Assembly (NCBI GenBank): GCA_937958675.1
Contig: CALGND010000026.1
Span: forward strand, 1 to 64,000
Length of the DNA stretch: 64,000 bases
DNA from: an uncultured Granulosicoccaceae bacterium
GTDB lineage: Bacteria; Pseudomonadota; Gammaproteobacteria; Granulosicoccales; Granulosicoccaceae
Direction of reading: 5' to 3'
In this document: piece after piece, positions 25,528-35,223 of the stretch
Layout of the letters: the number at the start of each line of letters is the position of its first letter
Numbering within the stretch: position 1 is the first letter of the stretch
Program-made: the position numbers and the translations under genes
Notes under the pieces: model-generated
The model's database searches: none
Seen by the model: the letters and a program-made list of their open reading frames with translations, nothing else
What the model was told of the DNA's origin: nothing

Positions 25528-26762
25528 GTTTCTTTAGTGACTTCAACCAGTTTTTTAATGGTTAAACCTTGCAGTAATATTGATAGCACCACAATAATAT
25601 AAGTGACGGTCACAATGACGTCACGCTCTTCCCCGGCAGGTAATGCTAAGGCTAGCGCCACAGATATGCCACCGCGTAAACCACCCCAAGTCAGTATCTT
25701 AATAACATGGGGGTGAAAGCTTCTGCGTAGCTTCATTAAGTTTACCGGAATACTAACGGCGGTAAGACGGGCAAGCAATACCACCACCGCTAGGATCACT
25801 CCAGCAAGCCAAATTTCTTTGTCCGTAGTAATAATCATTACTTCGAGGCCAATCAGTAAAAAGAGTATTGCGTTAAGGATCTCATCAATCAGCTCCCAGA
25901 ATGTGTCAAGGTGCTGTACAGTGGTTTCGCTCATGGCATCTCTTCTGCCGTGATTGCCGATCATCAAGCCAGCCACAACAATGGCGATTGGTGCAGATAA
26001 ATGTAAACCTGCTGCCGCAGTTGAACCACCAGCGACCAGCGCTAGTGTCAACAATACTTCAACTTGATAGTTGTCTACTCGCTTTAGCATTTGCAGTACA
26101 ACCCACCCGCAGACAAAGCCAAACAGTGCACCGCCAATTGTTTCTTGTAAAAACAAGAAGCCAATGTGCTCAGCACTTATCGGGTCGCCATCAACCGCTA
26201 TCCCAAAAATAACTAAAAAGATAACGATTGCCACGCCATCATTGAAAAGGGATTCGCCAACGATCTTGGTTTCTAATTTAGGTGATACGCCCGCGGTTTT
26301 TAGTATGCCCATCACCGCTACTGGATCAGTCGGAGAAATAAGTGCTCCAAACAGTAGGCAGTAGATGAACGGTAGTTCTACGCCGAACAGTCGCAATACA
26401 TAGTAAGCGCCGATACCGACAAGGAAGGTACTGATAAGCAGACCCACTGATGCTAGCAAGCCGATGGTCCACTTGCGTTCCAGCAGATCATTGAGATTGA
26501 CGTGCATCGCGCCGGCAAACAATAAAAAGCCCAGCATCCCATTAAGTAGAGCGGTGTTGAAATCTATTTGCCCGACCAGCTGGTCTGCTGTCTCTATGCC
26601 GGTTTCCCATCCCATATGCCCCAGCACAACCAACACCAGTGAAAATAGTAGTGAGATCACCATAATGCCAATCGTGGTCGGCAATTTAAGTGTGCGGTGG
26701 TTAATCCAAGCGAACAGCGCGGATACGGTAATTAGAATACTGGTGATGGTTAGCAATGACAT
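25524..26762 (-). CDS. Na+(K+)/H+ antiporter, NhaP/CPA1 family
   Basis: The ATG at 26762 gives a 412-residue protein (an upstream in-frame extension to 26840 would overlap the YgjP gene). It has about 12 membrane helices. GALISPTDPVAVMGIL and VGESLFNDGVAIVIFLV contain the paired acidic residues of CPA1 exchangers, and LTWGGLRGGISVALALALP is the conserved Arg helix. It would exchange cytoplasmic sodium or potassium for protons. Its C-terminus overlaps the end of the hybrid kinase gene by 4 bases, convergently. Confidence 0.93.
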   Translation of the reverse strand: MSLLTITSILITVSALFAWINHRTLKLPTTIGIMVISLLFSLVLVVLGHMGWETGIETADQLVGQIDFNTALLNGMLGFLLFAGAMHVNLNDLLERKWTIGLLASVGLLISTFLVGIGAYYVLRLFGVELPFIYCLLFGALISPTDPVAVMGILKTAGVSPKLETKIVGESLFNDGVAIVIFLVIFGIAVDGDPISAEHIGFLFLQETIGGALFGFVCGWVVLQMLKRVDNYQVEVLLTLALVAGGSTAAAGLHLSAPIAIVVAGLMIGNHGRRDAMSETTVQHLDTFWELIDEILNAILFLLIGLEVMIITTDKEIWLAGVILAVVVLLARLTAVSIPVNLMKLRRSFHPHVIKILTWGGLRGGISVALALALPAGEERDVIVTVTYIIVVLSILLQGLTIKKLVEVTKET

Positions 26763-26838
26763 GACGCGATCTTGTTGGCAGGTGCAAACCCTAAGCTTAG
26801 CTGTAGAATGGGCGTTTCCCAAGTCAATTGTTGTAAGC

Positions 26839-27690
26839 ATGCCGGATCCTAATCAGCTCACTCTAGATTTCGACTGTCCAATACCGGATCAGGCCAGTTC
26901 AGAAGCTATCCAACATGCCCCTCTACCAGCTGCCCAATTGGCACCCAAAATCGCGTCCAAAGATGCTCAAGAACACCCGGCCGGCCCGATACCATTTTCT
27001 ATAAAAGTGTCTGCCAGAGCCCGCCAGGTGTATTTGCGTGCTGTACCGGGGCGTGGCTTGGTTGTGACCATTCCAAAGCGATTCCCCAAGCGAGATGTGC
27101 CCGAAATTGTTGAAAGCCAACGAGTTTGGGTGGAGCAGGCGCTAGCCGAACTTGATGCTCAGGTGCCTGAGCGGTTCCGGCATTGGCCACCGAGATCATT
27201 GCCCTTGCTTGCTTGTGATTCGACGGTTGCCGTTGAATACCTAGCACCCAAAGGAGAATTTATCCAATGGCGTTGGCAAGACGAGACAAGTTTGCTTATT
27301 GAAGCTGATCAGAATGATAAAGAATCAGTTGCCTGGTGTATTGCTGCCGCATTGAAAAGCCGAGCTAAGCAGATACTAGGTCCGTGGTTAGCAAAGTTAG
27401 CCGCGGATCATGGCTTTAGTTACAGGCGACTGGTGGTGCGAGGGCAACGCAGTGTTTGGGGGAGTTATTCTTCCAGTGGCACACTCAGCCTAAATTATAA
27501 GTTGTTGTTTTTAAATCCGCATATGGTCGATTATGTTTTGTTGCATGAGCTCTCGCATACCAAGCATTTGGATCATTCACCAGCGTTTTGGAACCTGCTG
27601 GATCAACAAATGCCCGGCGCACGAGGAATTGATCGACAATTACACACAGCGGGAAATCTCGTGCCACCATGGCTAGAACTCGCTAAGTAA
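26839..27690 (+). CDS. YgjP-like metal-dependent peptidase (DUF45/SprT-like)
   Basis: I start at ATG 26839; a longer open frame upstream is antisense to the antiporter gene. The protein is 283 residues with a polar Pro/Ala-rich N-terminus of about 50. From there IPFSIKVSARARQVYLRAVPGRGLVVTIPKR (in blocks) and the C-terminal VRGQRSVWGSYSSSGTLSLNYKLLFL and LLHELSHTKHLDHSPAFWNLL match YgjP/M48-like zinc peptidases, with HELSH as the HExxH motif and the downstream His as third ligand. Substrates are unknown. It is divergent from the antiporter. Confidence 0.9.
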   Translation: MPDPNQLTLDFDCPIPDQASSEAIQHAPLPAAQLAPKIASKDAQEHPAGPIPFSIKVSARARQVYLRAVPGRGLVVTIPKRFPKRDVPEIVESQRVWVEQALAELDAQVPERFRHWPPRSLPLLACDSTVAVEYLAPKGEFIQWRWQDETSLLIEADQNDKESVAWCIAAALKSRAKQILGPWLAKLAADHGFSYRRLVVRGQRSVWGSYSSSGTLSLNYKLLFLNPHMVDYVLLHELSHTKHLDHSPAFWNLLDQQMPGARGIDRQLHTAGNLVPPWLELAK

Positions 27691-27901
27691 GCGCCTGATC
27701 GCGTTCTCGCGTCAGTTTTCAGTGGCTTATGGCGCTTAATGAGCGCAGTTTTGATCTGTCAGGTTATATTATTCTGCTATTCTCAAGAGGTACTTTTCGT
27801 GGCATGAGTGCGTTTCATGCTCAGTTGTAGCAGCAGCTTTACTAAGCGGCTTGGTTAGGTGGCTAGGTAGCCGCGATGCTTAGTGCTGTGTTTTTTGTAC
27901 G

Positions 27902-28711
27902 GTGAATTTCTCGTACTTTAATGAAAATAATCATATTGTGTCTCATCCGGTCCCTGATAACTTGCAAGTGAGCAAACACGACTCCGTAGAAATGTGGCAA
28001 CTGATTCCACTAGTGCTGGCAGCAATGCTACTCACTATTGGTTTGGCCATGTTTATGAGCGGTACCCAACATCCTGTGGAAATTATTCAGCCAGTCATTG
28101 TTGTGTTTGGTGGCACCTTGGCGGCGTTGTTAGTCACGTTCCCGACCACGCAACTAACGCAATCGCTAAAAATGGCATTGTCTCGTGGGCTCAGAGGCGG
28201 TACAGCTCCAGCTGAAATGATCCGCGCCATGATGAAAGTGTGTGATCTAAGCCGTCGAGATGGTTTGCTGGGTGTGGCTGAAATTCGATCTAACTCTGAC
28301 GAGGTGGAAGAAGTCTGCCATTTGATCGGCGATGCTGCCACTGAATCACAAATTCAATATAGTTTGGAGCGTCGGCTGACAGGAGAGCGTTTGTTCCACC
28401 AAATGGTGTGCGATGTGTTTATCTTTGCCATTGGCTACTCATTGCTAATGGGTCTGTTGGCCAGTATCGCAAGCTATGTAGCTCACGGCTCTGAGGCTGT
28501 AACAGGCGCCGTGATACTGCCTGTAGTTTGCGGGGGGTGTTTGTCGATTCTAATGTTGGTGCTGTTAGGTAGGCTTCGCTCGGCACATTTACGTGAAATG
28601 GTTGCGGTTGAGATTGCCTATCGCGGTGCGACGATTATCCTCGAAGATAACAATGTCCAACGCTTGCGAAATCGATTAAGCGGCATAGTTCCCGACGGCC
28701 TACGCCACTAA
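27902..28711 (+). CDS. MotA-like proton-channel family membrane protein
   Basis: The GTG at 27902 gives 269 residues; ATG 27992 is an alternative, and neither has a strong ribosome-binding site. Four membrane helices lie at about 33-50, 58-76, 165-187 and 197-220. VIVVFGGTLAALLVTFP is the MotA second-helix pattern, and CDLSRRDGLLGVAEI matches the R.G.l.LE segment of the cytoplasmic domain. MotA forms the pentameric stator around MotB. No MotB, ExbD or flagellar gene is in the window. A PilZ gene begins one base after its stop, suggesting c-di-GMP control of a MotA-type channel, an inference. Confidence 0.8.
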   Translation: MNFSYFNENNHIVSHPVPDNLQVSKHDSVEMWQLIPLVLAAMLLTIGLAMFMSGTQHPVEIIQPVIVVFGGTLAALLVTFPTTQLTQSLKMALSRGLRGGTAPAEMIRAMMKVCDLSRRDGLLGVAEIRSNSDEVEEVCHLIGDAATESQIQYSLERRLTGERLFHQMVCDVFIFAIGYSLLMGLLASIASYVAHGSEAVTGAVILPVVCGGCLSILMLVLLGRLRSAHLREMVAVEIAYRGATIILEDNNVQRLRNRLSGIVPDGLRH

Positions 28712-28712
28712 C

Positions 28713-29090
28713 ATGAATGACATCACTATCACAGCTCGCCCTAGCAAGCGGCAGGCGTATTGGGTAGTGCCCGATCCTGATGATCCTGTGATATTTCAAC
28801 TCGATGGTAATCTGACTCGTGTCGTTGATATCAGTGCAAACGGTATTTCGATTTCCAATGACGCAGTGAAAACAGGGCGTCGTTATTCGTTCAGTATTGA
28901 TCTTCCGTCTAGTAAGTCGCCTATTGTGGGTTATGTCGATGTGATGCCTGATACGGAAACGGGGTTCGCCCACTGCAAATTTGTTGATCTTACCGCCGAC
29001 GAAATCGATTCACTCCATCGATATGTTCTGGTTCGACAAAAAGAAGCGATACGTGCGCTTAGAGCTGCCAAGCTCAACCCCTTAGCTTGA
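28713..29090 (+). CDS. PilZ-domain protein with intact c-di-GMP motifs
   Basis: This 125-residue protein is a stand-alone PilZ domain. The binding motif RxxxR is present as RPSKR (residues 9-13) and the DxSxxG motif as DISANG (39-44), so c-di-GMP binding is expected. The later part (IVGYVDVMPDTETGFAHCKFVDL) completes the beta-barrel and is followed by a C-terminal helix. It starts one base after the MotA-like gene and its TGA overlaps the TTG start of zapE by four bases, so all three are translationally linked. Its likely partner is the MotA-like protein, in the manner of YcgR, by inference. Confidence 0.92.
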   Translation: MNDITITARPSKRQAYWVVPDPDDPVIFQLDGNLTRVVDISANGISISNDAVKTGRRYSFSIDLPSSKSPIVGYVDVMPDTETGFAHCKFVDLTADEIDSLHRYVLVRQKEAIRALRAAKLNPLA

Positions 29091-30220
29091 CTGGTCCTCT
29101 TGCCCGATACCAGCAACAACTTGCTGCGGGTGAGTTGACGCCTGATCCGGCTCAACTCCAAGCCGTCACCTTGCTTGATATGCTTGCGCTTGACCTGCAA
29201 AAGCCAAAATCACAAGGATCGGCCTTAGCCGCTGTGTTCGGTCGATTCTTTGGCAAAGGCGATACTGAATCAGTAGGTCCTAGTGGTCTTTACCTATGGG
29301 GCGGAGTAGGGCGTGGTAAAACTCATTTATGCGATATGTTTTACGACAGCGTGACGATTGACGACAAAACACGTCTTCACTTTCACCGCTTTATGCAGCG
29401 CATACACAATGATTTAAACGCCTTGGGCAATATCGAAAACCCCTTACCCATAGTGGCGGAGCAGTGGGCTTTACGCGCCAGATTGCTAGTGTTGGATGAA
29501 ATACACGTTAACGACATCACTGACGCCATGCTGTTGGGTGGTTTGCTAACCGAGTTGTTTAAGCGGGGAGTGACGTTGGTTACTACCTCTAATGTACCGC
29601 CAGATGGCCTTTATAAAGACGGCTTACAACGCGCCCGTTTTATACCCGCCATCGAGCAGATAAAAGCCCATACTCAAGTGCATGAGCTTGGCGGTGATAC
29701 AGACTACCGACTACGCCTACTACAAACTGAAGCTATTTATATCGTGAGTGAGTTTGATAGTTCGCAATCCAGCGCTGCATCCAAGCAGGCGATGCAAGAA
29801 CATTTTAGTCGGCTAAAAACATCGTCGGAGCAGGCGAGGGGGACGATGGTTGTCAATGAACGAGAGTTGCCTTTTATCAAACGCGCTGGCGATTTAGCTT
29901 GGTTTAGTTTTGAGGCACTTTGTGATTCAGCAAGGTCAACTGCAGATTATATTGAGCTTGCCACTACCTTCCAAACCATCATGCTAAGTGATGTGCCAGT
30001 TCTGGATAGTATGCGAGACGACGCAGCGCGTCGCTTTATCAATTTGATCGATGAGTTTTACGATCGCCATGTGAAGTTGATTGTGTCAGCCGAAGCACTG
30101 CCGGATGATCTTTACAGCGGTAAGCGCTTAGAGTTTGAATTTGTGCGGGCTGCAAGCCGATTGCAAGAGATGCAAACGGTGGAGTATTTGAAGGTGCAAC
30201 GCGAGGTTGATTCAAACTGA
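29087..30220 (+). CDS. zapE: Cell division protein ZapE (AFG1-like ATPase)
   Basis: This 377-residue AAA-type ATPase is ZapE, which associates with the FtsZ ring. Landmarks are LYLWGGVGRGKTHLCDMFY (Walker A), LHFHRFMQRIH, LLVLDEIHVNDITDAMLL (Walker B), LVTTSNVPPDGLYKDGLQRARFIPAI, and FSFEALCDSARSTADYIEL. The TTG start overlaps the end of the PilZ gene, so its translation depends on coupling. Length agrees with gammaproteobacterial ZapE (about 370). Confidence 0.95.
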   Translation: MTGPLARYQQQLAAGELTPDPAQLQAVTLLDMLALDLQKPKSQGSALAAVFGRFFGKGDTESVGPSGLYLWGGVGRGKTHLCDMFYDSVTIDDKTRLHFHRFMQRIHNDLNALGNIENPLPIVAEQWALRARLLVLDEIHVNDITDAMLLGGLLTELFKRGVTLVTTSNVPPDGLYKDGLQRARFIPAIEQIKAHTQVHELGGDTDYRLRLLQTEAIYIVSEFDSSQSSAASKQAMQEHFSRLKTSSEQARGTMVVNERELPFIKRAGDLAWFSFEALCDSARSTADYIELATTFQTIMLSDVPVLDSMRDDAARRFINLIDEFYDRHVKLIVSAEALPDDLYSGKRLEFEFVRAASRLQEMQTVEYLKVQREVDSN

Positions 30221-30690
30221 TGGTATTTGCAAATGATCGCAATATCGTAGTGTCTTGATCACAGCGCCTAATCTTCAAATAATGCAACGTTGGCGTGGCC
30301 ACTACGCACACCTACCTAAGTAAGATGTATTAAAGCTTTCGCCCACTAATAATGTGATGGCGGTAACCGCTACACATGGCAAAGGAATGACACACGCTTT
30401 TGCTATAGGTGATAGTGTGATAAGCGATATCGTTAACTGACATTGGACACTTTCAACAACCTCAGCGTAAAGTCTGCGGGCTTGATGAATGCGGCATTAC
30501 GCTTGTTTATGCACTATATGTCATCAGTGGAGTGGGCAACGGGGTTTACTTTAAATTTGATCTACAGGCTAATATGATCCACTATGGAGTGACAGAGAAA
30601 AATAAAACATAACAGCCATACAAAGCTACATCGCCGCTACATTACTGTTACATGTTGCCGAACTAAAATACGGATATAGGAGCAGGGGTA
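30221..30690. other. Intergenic region upstream of the PAS hybrid kinase
   Basis: I see no gene longer than about 27 codons and no strong hairpin in these 470 bases. The stretch before the kinase is rich in A and T (AAAAATAAAACATAACA near 30600) and should contain its promoter. AGGAGCAGGGG just before 30691 is a strong ribosome-binding site. Confidence 0.5.
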
Positions 30691-33108
30691 ATGCCAAGTA
30701 TACCGACTATCTTTGACAGCGCTCATGTTCCTATGGGTCTTCTAAATAGTAGCGGTATTTTGCTGGAAGCGAACCAGTCTTCTCTTGATCTTTTTGGCAC
30801 TGATGCAGTTCAAGTGCCGGGCAAGCCTTTCTGGGAAACTCAATGGTGGGTGGGTAGTCTAGGCTCTGCCGGAAAACTTGAGGATGCCGTCAACAAAAGT
30901 GTTCGAGGTGAATTTTCTCGCTTCGAAGCCGAGCACATAGATGCTGATGGCAATAGAAGCTACATAGACTTTACAGTAACGCCAATACGTGGCGAAAAAA
31001 ACAAAGTGACCTCGCTTGTTATTGAGGGTCGCGATATTACTGCTCTGACGGAATCACAGCAGGCTCTCGTTGAAGCTGAAAAACGTTTTCGAGCACTGCT
31101 TGATTTATCCTCTGATTGGTACTGGGAGCAGGATGAACAATATCGGTTTATTGAGATTTCTGGGAACGGAGGGGACCTTGGAAGCACACCAGTCGCATCT
31201 CAAATAGGTAAATGTCGTTGGGAGTTTCCAATCCCAAAAGATAGTGAGATGACTTGGTCGAATCATCAGGCGCTGTTAGTCCGGCACGAATCCTTCAGGA
31301 ATTTTGAATACAAGCGATTCAACGAGGCTGGCGACACAACATGGATTAGCACGAGCGGGGATGCTGTGTTCGATTCTGAAAATAATTTTCAGGGCTATCG
31401 AGGCACGAGTCGCAATATCACCACGCAGAAACAATCGGAATTTACTGATAAGGAAAACGCGCTACGGCAACGCTTAGCTGTTGAAATTGCCGGTATAGGG
31501 GTATGGGAGTGGGATATGATCTCGGATCAAGTGATCTGGGACGACAAACAATTTGAATTGTTCGGACTTAACAAAGTTGAGGGGCCTATTCCACTCTCAA
31601 CGACTATTGACGCCATTCACCCAGACGATCGCGAACGTCTAAACAACAAAGCCAAAGAAGTGTTCGAAGATGGGGCAACCGCAGCCGAGGAATTTCGAAT
31701 TGTGCACCCAGATGGATCCGTGCATTGGTTGCTTGGCTGTAGTGGTGTCGTAAAAATCAACGACACCGGACACTCTGCCCGTCTCGTCGGCTTTAATATG
31801 GATATCACAAAAACTAAGAAAATTGAAATGGCATTACGCGCAAGCCAGAAGCAATTTCAAGCTGTAAATAAGACTTTAGAGAATCGAATCATCGAACGCA
31901 CCGCGCAGCTCGAAACAGAGGAAGAGCAGCGTAAGCTGGTGCAGTCAGAGTTAGCTATCATGCGTCGTCTAGAGTCAATTGGAAAGCTAGCGGGTGGTGT
32001 GGCCCATGATTTCAACAATCTGTTAGCCGGTATTGGCGGCAATCTGGAACTTGCGGCGCCGCACGTTACACATGAGGAAGCCAGTGAGATGATTGCTGAC
32101 GCTCGGTTGGCGGTTGAAACAGGAGTCAGACTAAACCAACGTTTGTTGAGCTTCGCGCAAAGACAAAAACTTACCCCTATAAAGGCGTCAGTATCTAAGC
32201 GCGTGTTGGATACGGTTCATCTTTTAAAGCGAACACTCGGCGAGAATTTCCCAATAGTGGCGGATGTGGGTCCAGGTCTTTGGGACACCTTTGCTGATGC
32301 GGCTGAGCTTGACAGCGCGCTTATTAATTTGGTTATCAACGCACGTGATGCAATGCCGGGTGGGGGTAGTATCACCATTGAAGCGCGCAACATGGTGTTG
32401 GGAGCTGATGATGCCGAATTGAGTCAAGGGGCACAACGTGGAGAGTACGTTGGAATATCCGTCACGGACACCGGGACCGGTATGTCTGCTGATGTCGTGG
32501 ATAAAGCACTAGAGCCGTTTTATACGACTAAAGAACAGGGGAAAGGCACAGGCTTAGGTTTAAGCAGTGTTTACGGATTTGTGCAGCAGTCGCAAGGCTT
32601 CCTAACAATTGATAGTCATGTTGGAAAGGGAACCACAGTTCGATTCCATCTGCCGCGTGCGCTCGATGAAGCCGATTCCCAGTCAGCCACAGTTACTGTA
32701 AAACAAACCCCATCTTCCAACAACGAACTCATTCTTGTTGTTGAGGACGAAGCGATGGTGCGCAAAGTGATGGTCAAACGACTAAAACATCTTGGGTATC
32801 GTGTACTGGAAGCCTCAACCGCTCAGCAAGCAATCGATGTAATGAAAAGTGGAGCGCCGGTTGATCTTGTTTTTTCTGATATCGCCATGCCAGGAGGCAT
32901 GACCGGATATGAGCTCGCTGATTGGTTAGCCATAAATAATGGCGATGTCTGCGTGCTCCTAACGTCTGGCTATATTGAGCCTAGCGCGCTAGGTAATGGT
33001 AATTCAATTGCAGAAAAATTCAAAATAATTAGGAAGCCATGCTCAATGGAGCTACTTGCTCAGGGTATTCAAGAAGCTCTAGGCTCTAGGCAATGGAGCC
33101 CACCATAG
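30691..33108 (+). CDS. Soluble three-PAS hybrid histidine kinase with receiver domain
   Basis: This 805-residue protein has no membrane segment. Three PAS/PAC units are visible, at about 1-120 (PMGLLNSSGILLEANQ), 125-250 (LDLSSDWYWEQDEQYRFIEI) and 262-375 (VEIAGIGVWEWDMISDQVIW). A helical linker leads to the His domain (IGKLAGGVAHDFNNLLAGIG) and the ATPase domain (INARDAMPGGG, TDTGTGMSADVVDKALEPFYTTK, GTGLGLSSVYGFV). The C-terminal receiver has phospho-acceptor Asp in LVFSDIAMPGG. It senses a cytoplasmic signal. No output regulator is adjacent. It is monocistronic. Confidence 0.93.
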   Translation: MPSIPTIFDSAHVPMGLLNSSGILLEANQSSLDLFGTDAVQVPGKPFWETQWWVGSLGSAGKLEDAVNKSVRGEFSRFEAEHIDADGNRSYIDFTVTPIRGEKNKVTSLVIEGRDITALTESQQALVEAEKRFRALLDLSSDWYWEQDEQYRFIEISGNGGDLGSTPVASQIGKCRWEFPIPKDSEMTWSNHQALLVRHESFRNFEYKRFNEAGDTTWISTSGDAVFDSENNFQGYRGTSRNITTQKQSEFTDKENALRQRLAVEIAGIGVWEWDMISDQVIWDDKQFELFGLNKVEGPIPLSTTIDAIHPDDRERLNNKAKEVFEDGATAAEEFRIVHPDGSVHWLLGCSGVVKINDTGHSARLVGFNMDITKTKKIEMALRASQKQFQAVNKTLENRIIERTAQLETEEEQRKLVQSELAIMRRLESIGKLAGGVAHDFNNLLAGIGGNLELAAPHVTHEEASEMIADARLAVETGVRLNQRLLSFAQRQKLTPIKASVSKRVLDTVHLLKRTLGENFPIVADVGPGLWDTFADAAELDSALINLVINARDAMPGGGSITIEARNMVLGADDAELSQGAQRGEYVGISVTDTGTGMSADVVDKALEPFYTTKEQGKGTGLGLSSVYGFVQQSQGFLTIDSHVGKGTTVRFHLPRALDEADSQSATVTVKQTPSSNNELILVVEDEAMVRKVMVKRLKHLGYRVLEASTAQQAIDVMKSGAPVDLVFSDIAMPGGMTGYELADWLAINNGDVCVLLTSGYIEPSALGNGNSIAEKFKIIRKPCSMELLAQGIQEALGSRQWSPP

Positions 33109-33220
33109 CTATGCCTAGTTATTCGATGAAAAAATCAGTAGTGAAAATGCAAAACAAGGAAAAGAATAGGCAATGTCGGAGCGGCAGGGCGGCCGCTCCG
33201 AATTCTGATGGGTTTAGTGA

Positions 33221-35044
33221 TTAACTGGCTTTGGCTGGACGCGCGTTACGCTTACGCTCATTCTCAGTTAGATACTTCTTTCGAATACGAATTGATTCAG
33301 GGGTGACTTCCACCAGTTCATCATCATCGATAAATTCCAGCGCTTGCTCCAGTGTTAGCTTGATTGGAGTGGTGAGCTGGATGTTTTCATCAGTACCCGA
33401 TGCGCGTACGTTTGTTAGCTGCTTACCTTTAAGGCAGTTGACAGTTAGGTCATTCTCGCGTGAATGAATGCCGATAATCTGGCCTTCGTAAACAACATCG
33501 TTGGCAGTGGTAATGAGCTTGCCGCGCTCTTGTAGGTTCCATAATGCAAAGCCGAGTGCTTTACCGGTACCGTTAGAGATCAGCACACCATTACGACGTT
33601 GACCAATACTTAGCTTGATCTGAGGGCCGTAATGGTCGAACACACTGTAAATCAAGCCTGAGCCAGATGTCGTAGTGAGGAATTCAGTACGAAAACCAAT
33701 CATGCCGCGAGCAGGTGATATGTAGTCAAGACGTACACGACCTTTACCGTCTGGCACCATGTCCTTTAGTTCGCCTTTACGCTCACCCATTTTTTCCATG
33801 ATCGCGCCTTGATGCTTTTCTTCAACATCGATGGTGATTTGTTCAAACGGCTCTTCAATAACACCGTCAACTTCGCGAGTAATAACAACTGGTCGACCAA
33901 CGCCGATTTCATAGCCTTCTCGACGCATGTTTTCGATCAGTACTGACAAGTGAAGCTCGCCACGGCCAGAAACCTTAAACGTCTCGCCCTGTTCAGTACG
34001 CTCTACGCGCAGGGCTACGTTGTGGATCAATTCAGTTTGTAGACGATCCCAGATATTACGGCTGGTGACGTATTTGCCTTCTTTGCCCGCAAATGGCGAA
34101 GAGTTAGGCTGGAACATCATGCTGATTGTGGGCTCGTCAACGGTCAGCGCTGGTAATGCTTCGACATGCGCTGGATCACAAATGGTGTCGGATATAAAGA
34201 GTTTTTCAATGCCGGTAATACAGACGATATCACCAGCCTGAGCCATATCTGTTTCAACACGCTCAAGACCATGGAAGCCTAGTACTTGTAAAACCTTGCC
34301 TGAACGGACCGACCCGTCAGCAGACTGAATCTTTACAGGCTGGTTCGGTTTTAAGCGGCCGCGCTTAATACGGGCAATACCGATAACGCCAACGTAGCTG
34401 TTGTAGTCAAGAGAGGAGATCTGCATTTGCAGAGGGCCTTCAGCATCGACATCAGGGGCTGGCACTTCCTCGATAATCGTTTCAAACAGGGTTGTCATAT
34501 CGCCTTCGCTAACAGACGAATCAACACCTGCATAACCATTCATCGCAGAGGCATAGATAACAGGGAAGTCCAATTGTTCGTCAGTAGCACCGAGTTGGTC
34601 AAACAATTCGAATGTTTGATCAAGTGCCCATTCAGGCCGTGCACCAACACGATCAATCTTGTTGATCACCACAATAGGGCGAAAACCCATTGCAAAGGCT
34701 TTTTGAGTCACAAAACGAGTTTGCGGCATTGGGCCTTCAGCTGCATCAACTAAGAGCAGAACCGAATCAACCATGCTGAGTACGCGTTCTACTTCGCCAC
34801 CAAAATCGGCGTGACCCGGGGTATCAACGATATTGATACGGTAGTCGTTCCATTTAATCGCCGTGTTTTTGGCCAGGATAGTAATGCCACGTTCTTTCTC
34901 GATGGCATTGGAATCCATCAGGCGTTCAGTTGGCTCTAAACGATCGTCCAACATGCCTGACTGCTGGAGGAGTTTATCAATTAGCGTAGTTTTGCCGTGA
35001 TCGACATGGGCTATGATGGCGATGTTGCGTAGTTTCTGAATCAA
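33221..35044 (-). CDS. typA: Ribosome-associated translational GTPase TypA/BipA
   Basis: I start at the TTG at 35044, giving [20 protein letters not shown], because TypA proteins begin almost exactly there; the open frame extends 42 codons further. The protein is 607 residues, the usual length. GTPase motifs are [29 protein letters not shown] and NKIDR. EF-G-like domains follow, with the family-specific [12 protein letters not shown] and the C-terminal [19 protein letters not shown] (in part). It is divergent from the adenine deaminase gene. Confidence 0.95.
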   Translation of the reverse strand: MIQKLRNIAIIAHVDHGKTTLIDKLLQQSGMLDDRLEPTERLMDSNAIEKERGITILAKNTAIKWNDYRINIVDTPGHADFGGEVERVLSMVDSVLLLVDAAEGPMPQTRFVTQKAFAMGFRPIVVINKIDRVGARPEWALDQTFELFDQLGATDEQLDFPVIYASAMNGYAGVDSSVSEGDMTTLFETIIEEVPAPDVDAEGPLQMQISSLDYNSYVGVIGIARIKRGRLKPNQPVKIQSADGSVRSGKVLQVLGFHGLERVETDMAQAGDIVCITGIEKLFISDTICDPAHVEALPALTVDEPTISMMFQPNSSPFAGKEGKYVTSRNIWDRLQTELIHNVALRVERTEQGETFKVSGRGELHLSVLIENMRREGYEIGVGRPVVITREVDGVIEEPFEQITIDVEEKHQGAIMEKMGERKGELKDMVPDGKGRVRLDYISPARGMIGFRTEFLTTTSGSGLIYSVFDHYGPQIKLSIGQRRNGVLISNGTGKALGFALWNLQERGKLITTANDVVYEGQIIGIHSRENDLTVNCLKGKQLTNVRASGTDENIQLTTPIKLTLEQALEFIDDDELVEVTPESIRIRKKYLTENERKRNARPAKAS

Positions 35045-35223
35045 GAGTCTTGTCCTGTGCGCGGCGCCGCGCTTGGAATGGTATTGGGGCTTTCGCCCTG
35101 AACAAAAAGAGCGCAAGTATACCGGACTAAGGCGGCTAACGAACATATGCCAAAGCACGAAGCTCGCCATAGAGCGTATGGATTAGCGTAAAACACTGAA
35201 AACCGACCCTATTGAGGTTAAAT

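Noticed and set aside
26464-26838. N-terminal extension of the YgjP-like frame
   Set aside because: It is antisense to the antiporter gene and adds no domain; the ATG at 26839 matches the family start better.
34919-35170. Upstream part of the TypA frame beyond TTG 35044
   Set aside because: The 42 extra codons do not fit TypA proteins, which begin at the [18 protein letters not shown] segment.
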